Assembly (NCBI RefSeq): GCF_008642315.1
Contig: NZ_CP029192.1
Span: forward strand, 5,208,001-5,272,000
Length of the DNA stretch: 64,000 nucleotides
Source of the DNA: Streptomyces venezuelae
GTDB lineage: Bacteria > Actinomycetota > Actinomycetes > Streptomycetales > Streptomycetaceae
Reading direction: 5' to 3'
A program made the translations under genes and the position numbers. This document shows, one piece after another, positions 41,325 to 49,456 of this stretch. The notes under the pieces are model-generated. The model saw only the letters and a program-made list of their open reading frames with translations, did not search any database and had not been told where the DNA came from. Numbering within the stretch: position 1 is the stretch's first letter; each line of letters begins with the position of its first letter.

Positions 41325-41330
41325 ACGCTA
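41325..41330 (-). promoter_or_regulatory. Candidate -10 of the ybaK transcript
   Basis: TAGCGT on the minus strand ends 7 nt before the ATG at 41317, with no ribosome-binding site. Confidence 0.4.
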
Positions 41331-41420
41331 GCGGTCCGTGTACGGGACACGCGACCACGTATCCGCATAGCGGACAGTGCGTATCGAGACGCGTACGCCG
41401 CACCCGTCCGGCAGCCCCCC

Positions 41421-43136
41421 TCAGCCCCCCGCCTGCAACATCGCCCGAACCACCGGCCCCGCCGAGTCCCCGCCGTGCCCGCCCTCCTGGACGACCGCCG
41501 CCGACGCCAGGTCGCCCCGGTACGCCGTGAACCAGCCGTTGGGCTTCTTCTGGCCGTCGACCTCCGCCGAACCCGTCTTCGCGCCCGTGTCGGAGCCGAG
41601 GCCCGACATCGGCTTGACCGCCGTGCCCGCGACCGCCGTGTAGTGCATCAGGTCACGCAGCGCCGCGGCCGTCGAACCCGACATCTTGCGCGTCGCCGTC
41701 GCCAGCTCGCGGTCGTCGATGTCGGGCGAGACCAGGTAGGGCTGCCTGAACGTGCCCGACTTCACGGTCGCCGAGACCGATGCCATGTTGAGCGGGTTCA
41801 TGCGCACCCCGCCCTGGCCGATGAGCGAGGCCGCCATCTGGGCGTCGCTCTGCACCGGCACCGCCCCGTCGAAGGACGGGACGCCGATCGACCAGTTGTC
41901 GCGGCCGAGCCCGAAGACCTCCTGGGCCTGCCTGGTCAGGGAGTCGTTCTCCAGCTTCTTGGCCTGGCTGATGAAGGCCGTGTTGCAGGACCGCGCGAAG
42001 CTCGCCCGGAACGTGCCGCCCTTGATCTGGAACTTGTCGTCGTTCTGGAACTTCCAGCCGCCGTACGTCTCGTACTTGGGGCAGGGGTGCTTCTTGTCGA
42101 CCCCGGCGAGCTTCTTCTCCAGGAGCAGCGACGAGCTGATGACCTTCATCGTGGAGCCGGGCGCGATCGAGCCCTGGAGCGCCGTGTTGAAGCCGGCGGG
42201 CTCGGAGTTGGCCGCGGCGAGGATCTCACCCGTGCTGGGTTTCACGACCACAACGGCCGCGCGCTTCCGCTTCGAGGTCTCGCGTTCGGCGGCCGACTGC
42301 AGCGAGCCGCTGAACGTCGTCTTCAGCGTTCCCGGCGTGCCGGGGGAGAGCGTGAGGAGCGTCTTGTCGGGTGTCGACTTCGCGTCGTCCCCCTTGCCCG
42401 CCCCGCCCTTCTCGGTCTCCGGCCTCTCCGCGCGGATCACCCGCAGTTCGACGCCGGCCTTGCCGCCCGCCTTCTTGCCGTACTTCTCGCGCAGCCCGTC
42501 GAGGACCGTGCCCAGCGACGGGTACTTCGCCGCCGTCAGCTCCGCCCCGTCCCGGTCGACCGCCTTGATCGGCGGGTCGCCGGCCTCACCCGTGACCAGC
42601 CGGTCGCCGTCCTTCAGCTCCGGGTGGACCACCGAGGGCTCCCAGCCGACCAGCGTCTTCCCGTCGCTCTTCCTGCGGACGACGGTGAGTTCGGACTCGT
42701 ACGAGAGTGCCTTGCTCTTTCCCTCGTACGAGACCGTGGCCGCCGCCTTGAACGGCACGTCGGCGCCCGCACGCTTGCCGGGCGTCAGCCGGGGCTTCGT
42801 GAGGTGGGCGTCCTTGCGGTACGAGGTCAGGGCCTTCTTCGCCGCCGCCGGGTCGTCCGTCAGCGCGGCCGCCCGCGCCGTGTCGCCCCCGGCCCACGCG
42901 TCGAGGAACGCCCGCGCGGTGGAGCGGACTTCGGCGGGCTTCGGCGGACCCGACGCCACCGGCTTCTCGTCGACGGAGGCGCCGTCCTCGGAACCCTGGC
43001 CGCCCGACAGCGCGAACGCGGCGGCCCCCACGCCGCACACGACCACCGCCGCCGCACCGCCGAGCACACCCGGGTGCACTTTTCTGTTGCCCACGCCGAC
43101 GCTCTTGCGCTCGACGGCGCGCCTCCGCTTGCCCAC
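41421..43136 (-). CDS. Penicillin-binding transpeptidase, paralogue 1
   Basis: A 571-residue class B-like PBP. A single N-terminal helix (VLGGAAAVVVCGVGAAAFAL) anchors it. An NTF2-like MecA N-domain follows (STARAFLDAWAGGDTARAAALT). The transpeptidase domain has SxxK at Ser328 (GSTMK), SxN in ARSCNTAF and KTGS in TGAKTGSAEVDG. It cross-links peptidoglycan. The GTG at 43136 has GGAGGG a few nt upstream and is chosen over the open-frame start at 43187. The gene follows a close paralogue (78 nt or more away), which suggests a tandem duplication. Its particular role is unknown. Confidence 0.93.
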   Translation of the reverse strand: MGKRRRAVERKSVGVGNRKVHPGVLGGAAAVVVCGVGAAAFALSGGQGSEDGASVDEKPVASGPPKPAEVRSTARAFLDAWAGGDTARAAALTDDPAAAKKALTSYRKDAHLTKPRLTPGKRAGADVPFKAAATVSYEGKSKALSYESELTVVRRKSDGKTLVGWEPSVVHPELKDGDRLVTGEAGDPPIKAVDRDGAELTAAKYPSLGTVLDGLREKYGKKAGGKAGVELRVIRAERPETEKGGAGKGDDAKSTPDKTLLTLSPGTPGTLKTTFSGSLQSAAERETSKRKRAAVVVVKPSTGEILAAANSEPAGFNTALQGSIAPGSTMKVISSSLLLEKKLAGVDKKHPCPKYETYGGWKFQNDDKFQIKGGTFRASFARSCNTAFISQAKKLENDSLTRQAQEVFGLGRDNWSIGVPSFDGAVPVQSDAQMAASLIGQGGVRMNPLNMASVSATVKSGTFRQPYLVSPDIDDRELATATRKMSGSTAAALRDLMHYTAVAGTAVKPMSGLGSDTGAKTGSAEVDGQKKPNGWFTAYRGDLASAAVVQEGGHGGDSAGPVVRAMLQAGG

Positions 43137-43265
43137 AAACCCTCCGCAGTTCCCCAGAACCCCCGGCCACAACTCCCGGCTCCTCACCGGAAGGCCACCT
43201 TAGAGGCGTACGGGAAAGCCCTTGACCAGTTCGTCGCCCGGCCGGGCGACGGACCCGCGCACCGA

Positions 43266-44894
43266 TTACCCTGCGCCCAGCACCGCCGCCACGATCGGGC
43301 CCGCCGCGTCGCCGCCGTGCCCGCCCCGCTGGGCCAGCGCTGCGGCCGCGACATCGCCCCGGTATCCCGTGAACCAGCTGTCCGACACCTCCTGGCCGCC
43401 GATCTCGGCCGAACCGGTCTTCGCGCCGATGTCGCTGCCGAGTCCCGCCATGGCGCGTGCGCCGGTGCCGCTGACGGCCGTGCGGTTCATCATCTGACGC
43501 AGCTGCTGGGCGGTGGACGCGCGCAGGCCCTGGGCGGTGGCCAGTTGGCGGTCGTCGAGGGAGGCCGGCACGATCACGGGCTGCCGGAAGGTGCCCGTCT
43601 TCGCCGTCGCCGTGACCGACGCCATGTTCAGCGGGTTCATCGTGACCTCGCCCTGGCCGATGGCGTTCGCCGCGCGGTTGGGTCCGGGGGACTCGGGGAC
43701 GGAGCCGTCGAACGACGGGATGCCGACCTGCCAGTCCTGGCCGAGGCCGAAGTTGTTCCGCGCCTCCTCGGTGAGCGACGCGTCGGATATGCCGTCCTCG
43801 TCGATGAGCTTCACGAACGCCGTGTTGCAGGAGCGCGCGAAGTCCTCCGAGAACGTCGCCGACTCGTTGGGCGTCATGCCCTTGAGGTTGTTGAACGTCT
43901 GGCTCTGCCAGGTCGCGGAGGGCGGGCACGGCGCCGTGCCGTTCGCCTTGGTCACGCCCTTGTCGATGAGCATCGCCGCCGAGACGATCTTCATCGTCGA
44001 GCCGGGCGGGACCTTGCCGAGGAACGCCGCGTTGAACCCGTCCGTGCGGTTGTTGGCGACCGCGAGGACCTCACCGGTGCTCGGCTTCACGGCGACCACG
44101 GACGACTCGTCGCTGCGCAGGACCGCCTGCTCCGCCGCCTTCTGCACGCTCGCGCTGAGCGTCGTGGGCAGCTTGCCCGGCTTGCCCGGCGCGAGGCTGA
44201 CCAGGGAGCGGGTGCCCGCGTCCTCGTTCGCGTGCTGGACGTACAGCTCCACGCCCGGCTTGCCGCCCGCGCTCTCGCCGTACTTCTCGCGCAGCTGGTC
44301 CAGGATCGGGCCGAGCGAGGGGTAGTCCTTCTTGCGCAGGACGGTGCCCGCGCGGTCCACGGCCTGGATGGGCGGGGTGGCCGACTCGCCCGTCACGAGG
44401 GTGTCGCCCTTCTCCAGCGAAGGGTGGATGACGGCTTCCGACCAGTCGACGAGCGCGCGCCCGGTGGTCTTGCCGCGGACGACGGTGAGCTGGGAGTCGT
44501 ACGTGAAGGGCTTGCTCTTCCCCTTGTACGACACCGTTGTCGAGACGGAGAACGGCACGCGGGCGCCGGACGCCTCCTTCGGGACGAGCTTCGCCTTGGT
44601 GAGGTGCGCGTCCTCGCGGAATCCGGTCAGTGCCCCCTCGGCCGCCGCGGAGTTGTTCGTGTACGCCGCGGCCTGCCCGGCGTCGCCCTTCGCCCAGGCC
44701 TCCAGGAACTTGCGGGCCGTCTCATGGACCTCGTCGTCCGACGGCGGTCCCGTCTTCACCTCGGCCGCCTCCGACCGCGGCGAATCGTCGCCCCCGCTCA
44801 CGCCGCTCACCAAGTTGTACGCGCCGTACCCGGCGCCCCCCACCATCACGGCGAAGACCCCACCGACCAACGCGGTCTTTGCTCCTCTGCGCAC
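43266..44894 (-). CDS. Penicillin-binding transpeptidase, paralogue 2
   Basis: A 542-residue paralogue of the gene at 41421, with the same plan. It has an N-terminal helix (LVGGVFAVMVGGAGYGAYNLV), an NTF2-like domain (ETARKFLEAWAKGDAGQAAAYT) and the transpeptidase motifs SxxK at Ser299 (GSTMK), SCN (ARSCNTAF) and KTGS. The conserved FLEAWAKGD and KPGVELY segments align with paralogue 1. The GTG start has GGAGGGGG 8 nt upstream. A perfect 18-bp palindrome lies 25 nt before the start. The two genes are adjacent and same-strand, so they may be one transcript. Confidence 0.93.
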   Translation of the reverse strand: MRRGAKTALVGGVFAVMVGGAGYGAYNLVSGVSGGDDSPRSEAAEVKTGPPSDDEVHETARKFLEAWAKGDAGQAAAYTNNSAAAEGALTGFREDAHLTKAKLVPKEASGARVPFSVSTTVSYKGKSKPFTYDSQLTVVRGKTTGRALVDWSEAVIHPSLEKGDTLVTGESATPPIQAVDRAGTVLRKKDYPSLGPILDQLREKYGESAGGKPGVELYVQHANEDAGTRSLVSLAPGKPGKLPTTLSASVQKAAEQAVLRSDESSVVAVKPSTGEVLAVANNRTDGFNAAFLGKVPPGSTMKIVSAAMLIDKGVTKANGTAPCPPSATWQSQTFNNLKGMTPNESATFSEDFARSCNTAFVKLIDEDGISDASLTEEARNNFGLGQDWQVGIPSFDGSVPESPGPNRAANAIGQGEVTMNPLNMASVTATAKTGTFRQPVIVPASLDDRQLATAQGLRASTAQQLRQMMNRTAVSGTGARAMAGLGSDIGAKTGSAEIGGQEVSDSWFTGYRGDVAAAALAQRGGHGGDAAGPIVAAVLGAG

Positions 44895-44918
44895 GATGCG
44901 CCCCCTCCCCAGGAGTCC

Positions 44919-44936
44919 TCCCGGACATGTCCGGGA
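44919..44936. promoter_or_regulatory. Perfect 18-bp palindrome
   Basis: TCCCGGACATGTCCGGGA at 44919-44936 reads identically on both strands. It lies 25 nt upstream of the PBP paralogue 2 start. As an operator it would sit at the promoter; a Rho-independent terminator for pmt is less likely, since the pmt stop is 115 nt away. Confidence 0.55.
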
Positions 44937-45050
44937 AGGTCATTCGCCCTGAACACTAAAGGGCCGTGAGGAACAGGGGTGAGGTACGAGGCTGTCGTTA
45001 TCCGAAGGTGTCCAAGGTGTGTACTACACGGATGCCTGGCATCGGGGGCT

Positions 45051-46790
45051 TTACACCCACGTGTCCAGCCACATCCGCGACCGCCACGAATCGATCGGAA
45101 TCGCGGTGCCCGTGTAGATCGGCCAGAAATAGATGAAGTTCCAGAGGATGAGCAGGACCAGGACGCCGGAGGCCGCCGCGCCCACGACCCGGCGCCGCTC
45201 GGTGGAGCCCGGCGGGCCGAGGATCGCGCCGATCGTCATCGCCACCGCGAGACACAGGAACGGCACGAAGACGACCGCGTAGAAGTAGAAGATCGTCCGC
45301 TCCTGGTAGAAGAACCAGGGCAGATAGCCCGCAAGGACGCCGCACAGGATCGCGCCCGCCCGCCAGTCGCGGCGGAACGCCCACCGCCACAGGACGTAGA
45401 GCAGCGCGAAGGCCGCCGCCCACCACAGCAGCGGCGTACCGAGGGCGAGGACCTCGCGGGCGCACTTCTCCGTGGTGTCCGAGGGGCAGCCGTCCTTGCC
45501 GGGCAGCGGCGACTCGTAGAAGTACGAGACGGGCCTGCCGTCGACGATCCAGCTCCACGGGTTGGACTGATAGGTGTGCGGCGAGGAGAGGCCCACGTGG
45601 AACTCGTACACCGCGTGCTCGTAGTGCCACAGGCTGCGCACCCAGTCCGGCAGCCACGTCCAGTCGCCGCCCTTGCCCGCCGTCGCCGCCCAGTTGCGGT
45701 AGTAGCCGCCGGTGCCGTCCGACGGAGACAGGATCCAGCCGAGCCAGGAGACCACGTACGTGGCCAGCGCCACCGGCACCGTCGACACGAACGCCGGGAG
45801 CACGTCCCGCCGCAGCACCGCGCGGTAGGGGCGCACCGCACCGGCCACCCGGCGCGCGCCCACGTCCCACAGGACGGTCATCAGGCAGAGGAAGACCATG
45901 ACGTACAGGCCGTTCCACTTCGTGCCGAAGGCGAGGCCGAGGCAGAGCCCGGCCGCCCACCGCCACGGCCGCCACCCCAGGCGCAGCGTCCGCGCGACGT
46001 GCGCGTCGGGGCGCACCCGCCCGTCCTCGTCGGCCGGCAGGGCGGCCGCGAGCCGCGCCCGCGCCTTGTCCCTGTCGATCAGGAAGCAGCCGAACGCGGC
46101 GAGCACGAAGAACATCAGGACCTGGTCGAGCAGGGCCGTGCGGCTCATCACGAAGTGCAGGCCGTCCACCGCGAGCAGCGCGCCCGCCAGGCAGCCGAGG
46201 AACGTCGACCGGAAGAGCCGCCGCCCGATCCGGCACAGCATCAGCACCGACAGCGTGCCGAGCACCGCCGTCATGAAACGCCAGCCGAACGGGTCGAAGC
46301 CGAACAGCCACTCGCCGGCACCGATCACGTACTTGCCGACGGGCGGATGCACCACGTAGGCCGCGTCGTGCGGGATCGCGATGTCGCTGCCCTGCTTCAG
46401 GACGTCGCCGTTGACCTTCTCGGGCCAGTTGACCTCGAAACCGCGGTGGATGAGCGCCCAGGCGTCCTTCGCGTAGTACGTCTCGTCGAATATCACGGCC
46501 TTCGGATTGCCGAGGTTCCAGAAGCGGGTCACCCCGGCGACGAGCGTGATCAGCAGCGGTCCGGCCCAGCCGGACCACCGCGCCACCTGGTCCGCGGCCC
46601 TCTTCGACAGGCCGAGTGTCATCCACAGGCGGGGGCTCGGCTGTGCGTACGCGGGCACGAGGCGCGCCCGCACGTCCTCCCTCGGCCGCTCCACATGGCC
46701 GAATCTGCGCAGCCGCCGCTGCCACGGAGGCTGCTGCTCCTCGGCTGCCTGGCCCTCGCGGGTGTCCGGGGAAGACGCGGTACTGGTCAC
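45051..46790 (-). CDS. pmt: Polyprenol-phosphate-mannose protein mannosyltransferase (Pmt)
   Basis: A 579-residue membrane enzyme of the GT39 family. It transfers mannose from polyprenyl phosphate to Ser/Thr of exported proteins in actinomycetes. It has about 10-12 helices. The first extracytoplasmic loop carries the catalytic Asp-Glu in AVIFDETYYAKDAW. MSRTALLDQVLMFFVLAAFG and the W-rich C-terminal region also fit. In Streptomyces such an enzyme glycosylates lipoproteins and the phage phiC31 receptor. The GTG start is preceded by TACGAT at 46797-46802 with a 6-nt gap, suggesting leaderless transcription divergent from rsmI. Confidence 0.94.
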   Translation of the reverse strand: MTSTASSPDTREGQAAEEQQPPWQRRLRRFGHVERPREDVRARLVPAYAQPSPRLWMTLGLSKRAADQVARWSGWAGPLLITLVAGVTRFWNLGNPKAVIFDETYYAKDAWALIHRGFEVNWPEKVNGDVLKQGSDIAIPHDAAYVVHPPVGKYVIGAGEWLFGFDPFGWRFMTAVLGTLSVLMLCRIGRRLFRSTFLGCLAGALLAVDGLHFVMSRTALLDQVLMFFVLAAFGCFLIDRDKARARLAAALPADEDGRVRPDAHVARTLRLGWRPWRWAAGLCLGLAFGTKWNGLYVMVFLCLMTVLWDVGARRVAGAVRPYRAVLRRDVLPAFVSTVPVALATYVVSWLGWILSPSDGTGGYYRNWAATAGKGGDWTWLPDWVRSLWHYEHAVYEFHVGLSSPHTYQSNPWSWIVDGRPVSYFYESPLPGKDGCPSDTTEKCAREVLALGTPLLWWAAAFALLYVLWRWAFRRDWRAGAILCGVLAGYLPWFFYQERTIFYFYAVVFVPFLCLAVAMTIGAILGPPGSTERRRVVGAAASGVLVLLILWNFIYFWPIYTGTAIPIDSWRSRMWLDTWV

Positions 46791-46796
46791 CGCGCC

Positions 46797-46802
46797 ATCG
46801 TA
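46797..46802 (-). promoter_or_regulatory. Probable -10 of leaderless pmt transcript
   Basis: Minus-strand TACGAT ends 6 nt before the GTG at 46790, divergent from rsmI. Confidence 0.5.
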
Positions 46803-46840
46803 GGGAACCAGACTGTGCGAGTCCCGTCCGTGGGCCCTGC

Positions 46841-46852
46841 GAGGATGGAACA
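46841..46852 (+). promoter_or_regulatory. Probable -10 of leaderless rsmI transcript
   Basis: GAGGAT at 46841-46846, then 6 nt, then GTG at 46853. It differs from TAGGAT by one base. Confidence 0.4.
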
Positions 46853-47749
46853 GTGACAGGAAGCGCTGATTCCCCCGGAACCCTTGTGTTGGCAGGCACG
46901 CCCATCGGCGACGTCGCCGACGCGCCGCCGCGGCTCGCCGCCGAGCTGGAGTCGGCCGATGTCGTCGCCGCCGAGGACACGCGGCGCCTGCGCCGGCTCA
47001 CCCAGGCGCTCGGCGTCCAGGTCGGCGGGCGGGTCGTCTCGTACTTCGAGGGCAACGAGACCGCGCGCACGCCCGAGCTGGTCGAGGCGCTGGTGGGCGG
47101 CGCGCGTGTGCTGCTCGTGACGGACGCGGGCATGCCGTCCGTCTCCGACCCCGGCTACCGGCTGGTCGCGGCCGCCGTGGAGCGGGAGGTGCGGGTGACG
47201 GCCGTGCCGGGCCCCTCGGCCGTGCTCACGGCGCTCGCCCTCTCCGGGCTGCCCGTCGACCGTTTCTGCTTCGAGGGCTTCCTGCCGCGCAAGGCGGGCG
47301 AGCGGCTCTCGCGCCTCAAGGAGGTCGCGGAGGACCGCAGGACGCTCGTCTACTTCGAGGCGCCGCACCGCATCGACGACACGCTCGCCGCGATGGCCGA
47401 GGCGTTCGGCGAGGAGCGCAGGGCCGCGGTCTGCCGCGAGCTGACCAAGACGTACGAAGAGGTCAAGCGCGGTTCGCTGAAGGAACTCGCCGAGTGGGCC
47501 GCCGACGGCGTACGGGGCGAGATCACGGTCGTCGTCGAGGGCGCGCCCGAGAAGAGCGCGGCCGAACTGGGCCCGGACGAGCTGGTGCGCAGGGTGCGGG
47601 TGCGCGAGGAGGCGGGCGAGCGACGCAAGGAGGCGATCGCCGCGGTGGCCGCTGAAGCGGGCCTTCCCAAACGGGAGGTGTTCGATGCCGTCGTGGCGGC
47701 AAAGAATGCGGATCGGGGCGGCCCATCGGCTGGCAAAGGACTATCGTGA
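46853..47749 (+). CDS. rsmI: 16S rRNA 2'-O-methyltransferase RsmI
   Basis: A 298-residue methyltransferase that adds the 2'-O-methyl group to C1402 of 16S rRNA with S-adenosylmethionine. The start GTLVLAGTPIGDVADAPPRLAAELESADVVAAEDTRR is the RsmI signature, followed by VLLVTDAGMPSVSDPGYRLVAAA and VTAVPGPSAVLTALALSGLP, all belonging to the tetrapyrrole-methylase fold. The GTG at 46853 is preferred over the longer open frame because the protein then begins at the family start. It is divergent from pmt, and the two -10 elements nearly abut. Confidence 0.95.
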   Translation: MTGSADSPGTLVLAGTPIGDVADAPPRLAAELESADVVAAEDTRRLRRLTQALGVQVGGRVVSYFEGNETARTPELVEALVGGARVLLVTDAGMPSVSDPGYRLVAAAVEREVRVTAVPGPSAVLTALALSGLPVDRFCFEGFLPRKAGERLSRLKEVAEDRRTLVYFEAPHRIDDTLAAMAEAFGEERRAAVCRELTKTYEEVKRGSLKELAEWAADGVRGEITVVVEGAPEKSAAELGPDELVRRVRVREEAGERRKEAIAAVAAEAGLPKREVFDAVVAAKNADRGGPSAGKGLS

Positions 47750-47956
47750 AAAGCAAAGCGCGGGCCGCGCACCAGGCTCTTTTCGGGCCCCTTTCCTAAG
47801 GAAAGGCCAAAACGGCTCCAATGCTCGACAGGTCTGATGCGCTCGCTCCCGGAAAGGCGTCCACTGGTTGAAGGGACGCACCCGTCCCCACGCTTCCGGC
47901 CCGGGATGTTCCGGACACCGGCAGCGCTTGTCCCTCGGGCAAGAGGAGCAGCTGGC

Positions 47957-48394
47957 ATGAGTGAGATCGCAGACACCGGCCACCCCACCACGGCGCTGAA
48001 TGTCGTTCACGAGTCGTACGCCTTCGCCTGCATGCGGTGCGGGCACGGCTGGGAGCAGTCCTACGAGATAGAGCACCACGTGGACGCCACGGGTCAGGAG
48101 TTCGTGACGTATCTGGCGGACGGCGCGCGCGTGCCGTCGCCGCTGACCCGGCCCACGTGCCTGAACTGCGGCGGTCACGTCGTGCGGATCATGCGTGCCG
48201 GACAGGTGTCCTCCGTGCTCGACATGATGCGGCGCCAGCACGCTGGCGCGGCGAAGGGGGTCGGGAAGCCGGCCGGGCCGGTGGACGCGGTCGAGCCGGG
48301 CGCCGACGGGGCCGGGGAGGGTGACGGCGCGGGACGTCACCACTGGCACCTGTCCGACCTGCTGCACCCGTTCCAGCACCGCCGGGCGCACTAG
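47957..48394 (+). CDS. Zinc-ribbon-like hypothetical protein
   Basis: A 145-residue protein with two CxxC pairs: FACMRCGHGWEQSYEIEHHV and RPTCLNCGGHVVRIM, likely one zinc ribbon, plus clusters of His at the C-terminal end (GRHHWHLSDLLHPFQHRRAH). The linker AGAAKGVGKPAGPVDAVEPGADGAGEGDGAG is flexible. I do not recognise a named family. ATG 47957 has an AGAGGAGC site about 10 nt upstream. It stands alone, with 207 nt upstream (47750-47956) in which I see no promoter repeat, between rsmI and tatD. Confidence 0.75.
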   Translation: MSEIADTGHPTTALNVVHESYAFACMRCGHGWEQSYEIEHHVDATGQEFVTYLADGARVPSPLTRPTCLNCGGHVVRIMRAGQVSSVLDMMRRQHAGAAKGVGKPAGPVDAVEPGADGAGEGDGAGRHHWHLSDLLHPFQHRRAH

Positions 48395-48434
48395 CCGGGC
48401 CCGCGGGCCCCGTCCGGGTCGGCGTGCTTCTCCG

Positions 48435-48446
48435 TAGGATCGAGGC
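48435..48446 (+). promoter_or_regulatory. Probable -10 of leaderless tatD transcript
   Basis: TAGGAT at 48435-48440, then 6 nt, then ATG at 48447. Confidence 0.55.
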
Positions 48447-49322
48447 ATGCCTTCGAAGAACGCCGACGTACCGCCGCCCCTGCCCGAACCGCTGCGGGTG
48501 GCGGTCGCCGACTCCCACACCCACCTCGACATGCAGTCGGGCACCGTGGAGGAAGGCCTCGCCAAGGCCGCGTCGGTCGGCGTCACGACGGTGGTCCAGG
48601 TGGGGTGCGACGTACGCGGTTCGCGGTGGGCGGCCGAGACCGCCGCCGCGCACGACAGCGTGCACGCCACCGTCGCCCTCCACCCCAACGAAGCGCCCCG
48701 GATCGTCCTGGGCGACCCCGACGGCTGGTCCCGGCAGGGCGCCAGGGAGCCCGGCGGCGACGCCGCCCTCGACGAGGCGCTCGGCGAGATCGACGCCCTC
48801 GCCGCCCTGCCGCACGTGCTCGGCGTCGGCGAGACCGGCCTCGACCACTTCCGCACGGGCCCCGAGGGCATGGCCGCCCAGGAGCGGTCGTTCCGCGCGC
48901 ACATCGAGATCGCCAAGCGGCACGGCAAGGCGCTGGTCATCCACGATCGCGAGGCCCACGAGGACGTGCTACGCGTCCTGAAGGAGGAGGGCGCCCCCGA
49001 GCGCACCGTCTTCCACTGCTACTCCGGCGACGCCGACATGGCCCGGATCTGCGCCGAGCACGGCTACTTCATGTCCTTCGCGGGCAACGTCACCTTCAAG
49101 AACGCGCAGGGGCTGCGCGACGCGCTGGCCGTCGCCCCGCTCGATCTGGTCCTCGTGGAGACCGACGCGCCGTTCCTGACGCCCGCCCCGTACCGCGGAC
49201 GGCCCAACGCCCCGTATCTCATTCCGGTCACGGTGCGCGCCATGGCCGAGATCCGCGGCATCGACGAGGACGCCATGGCCACGGCGGTCTCGGCGAACAC
49301 GGCGCGCGCGTTTGCTTACTGA
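48447..49322 (+). CDS. tatD: TatD family deoxyribonuclease
   Basis: A 291-residue metal-dependent hydrolase of the TatD family, a 3'-5' DNase in related bacteria. Metal ligands are visible in VADSHTHLDMQ (HxH), VGETGLDHF (Glu), HDREAHEDVLRVL (His), FHCYSGDADMA (His) and ETDAPFLTPAPYRGRPNAP (Asp). About 45 residues of insert follow ATVALHPNEAPRI, including WSRQGAREPGGDAALDEAL, a feature common in actinobacterial versions. Start by leaderless -10. The following order tatD, rpfB, rsmA, ispE is the conserved actinobacterial arrangement. Confidence 0.92.
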   Translation: MPSKNADVPPPLPEPLRVAVADSHTHLDMQSGTVEEGLAKAASVGVTTVVQVGCDVRGSRWAAETAAAHDSVHATVALHPNEAPRIVLGDPDGWSRQGAREPGGDAALDEALGEIDALAALPHVLGVGETGLDHFRTGPEGMAAQERSFRAHIEIAKRHGKALVIHDREAHEDVLRVLKEEGAPERTVFHCYSGDADMARICAEHGYFMSFAGNVTFKNAQGLRDALAVAPLDLVLVETDAPFLTPAPYRGRPNAPYLIPVTVRAMAEIRGIDEDAMATAVSANTARAFAY

Positions 49323-49456
49323 CCGATAACGCCCCGAGCCCTTCACGGGGCCGGCTCAGGTCAACGCGGCGACACAGCGTAGCCGGGCTGCTTTGGAGAG
49401 TGACGAGAGCTCCGCTAGGTTCTGTCCGCCCCGGTACGGAACCCTGGAGCGTCATC

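Noticed and set aside
49323..49456. Cyclic di-AMP (ydaO) riboswitch before rpfB
   Set aside because: The 134-nt leader lacks the conserved ydaO segments; in Streptomyces that switch is known at rpfA, not rpfB.
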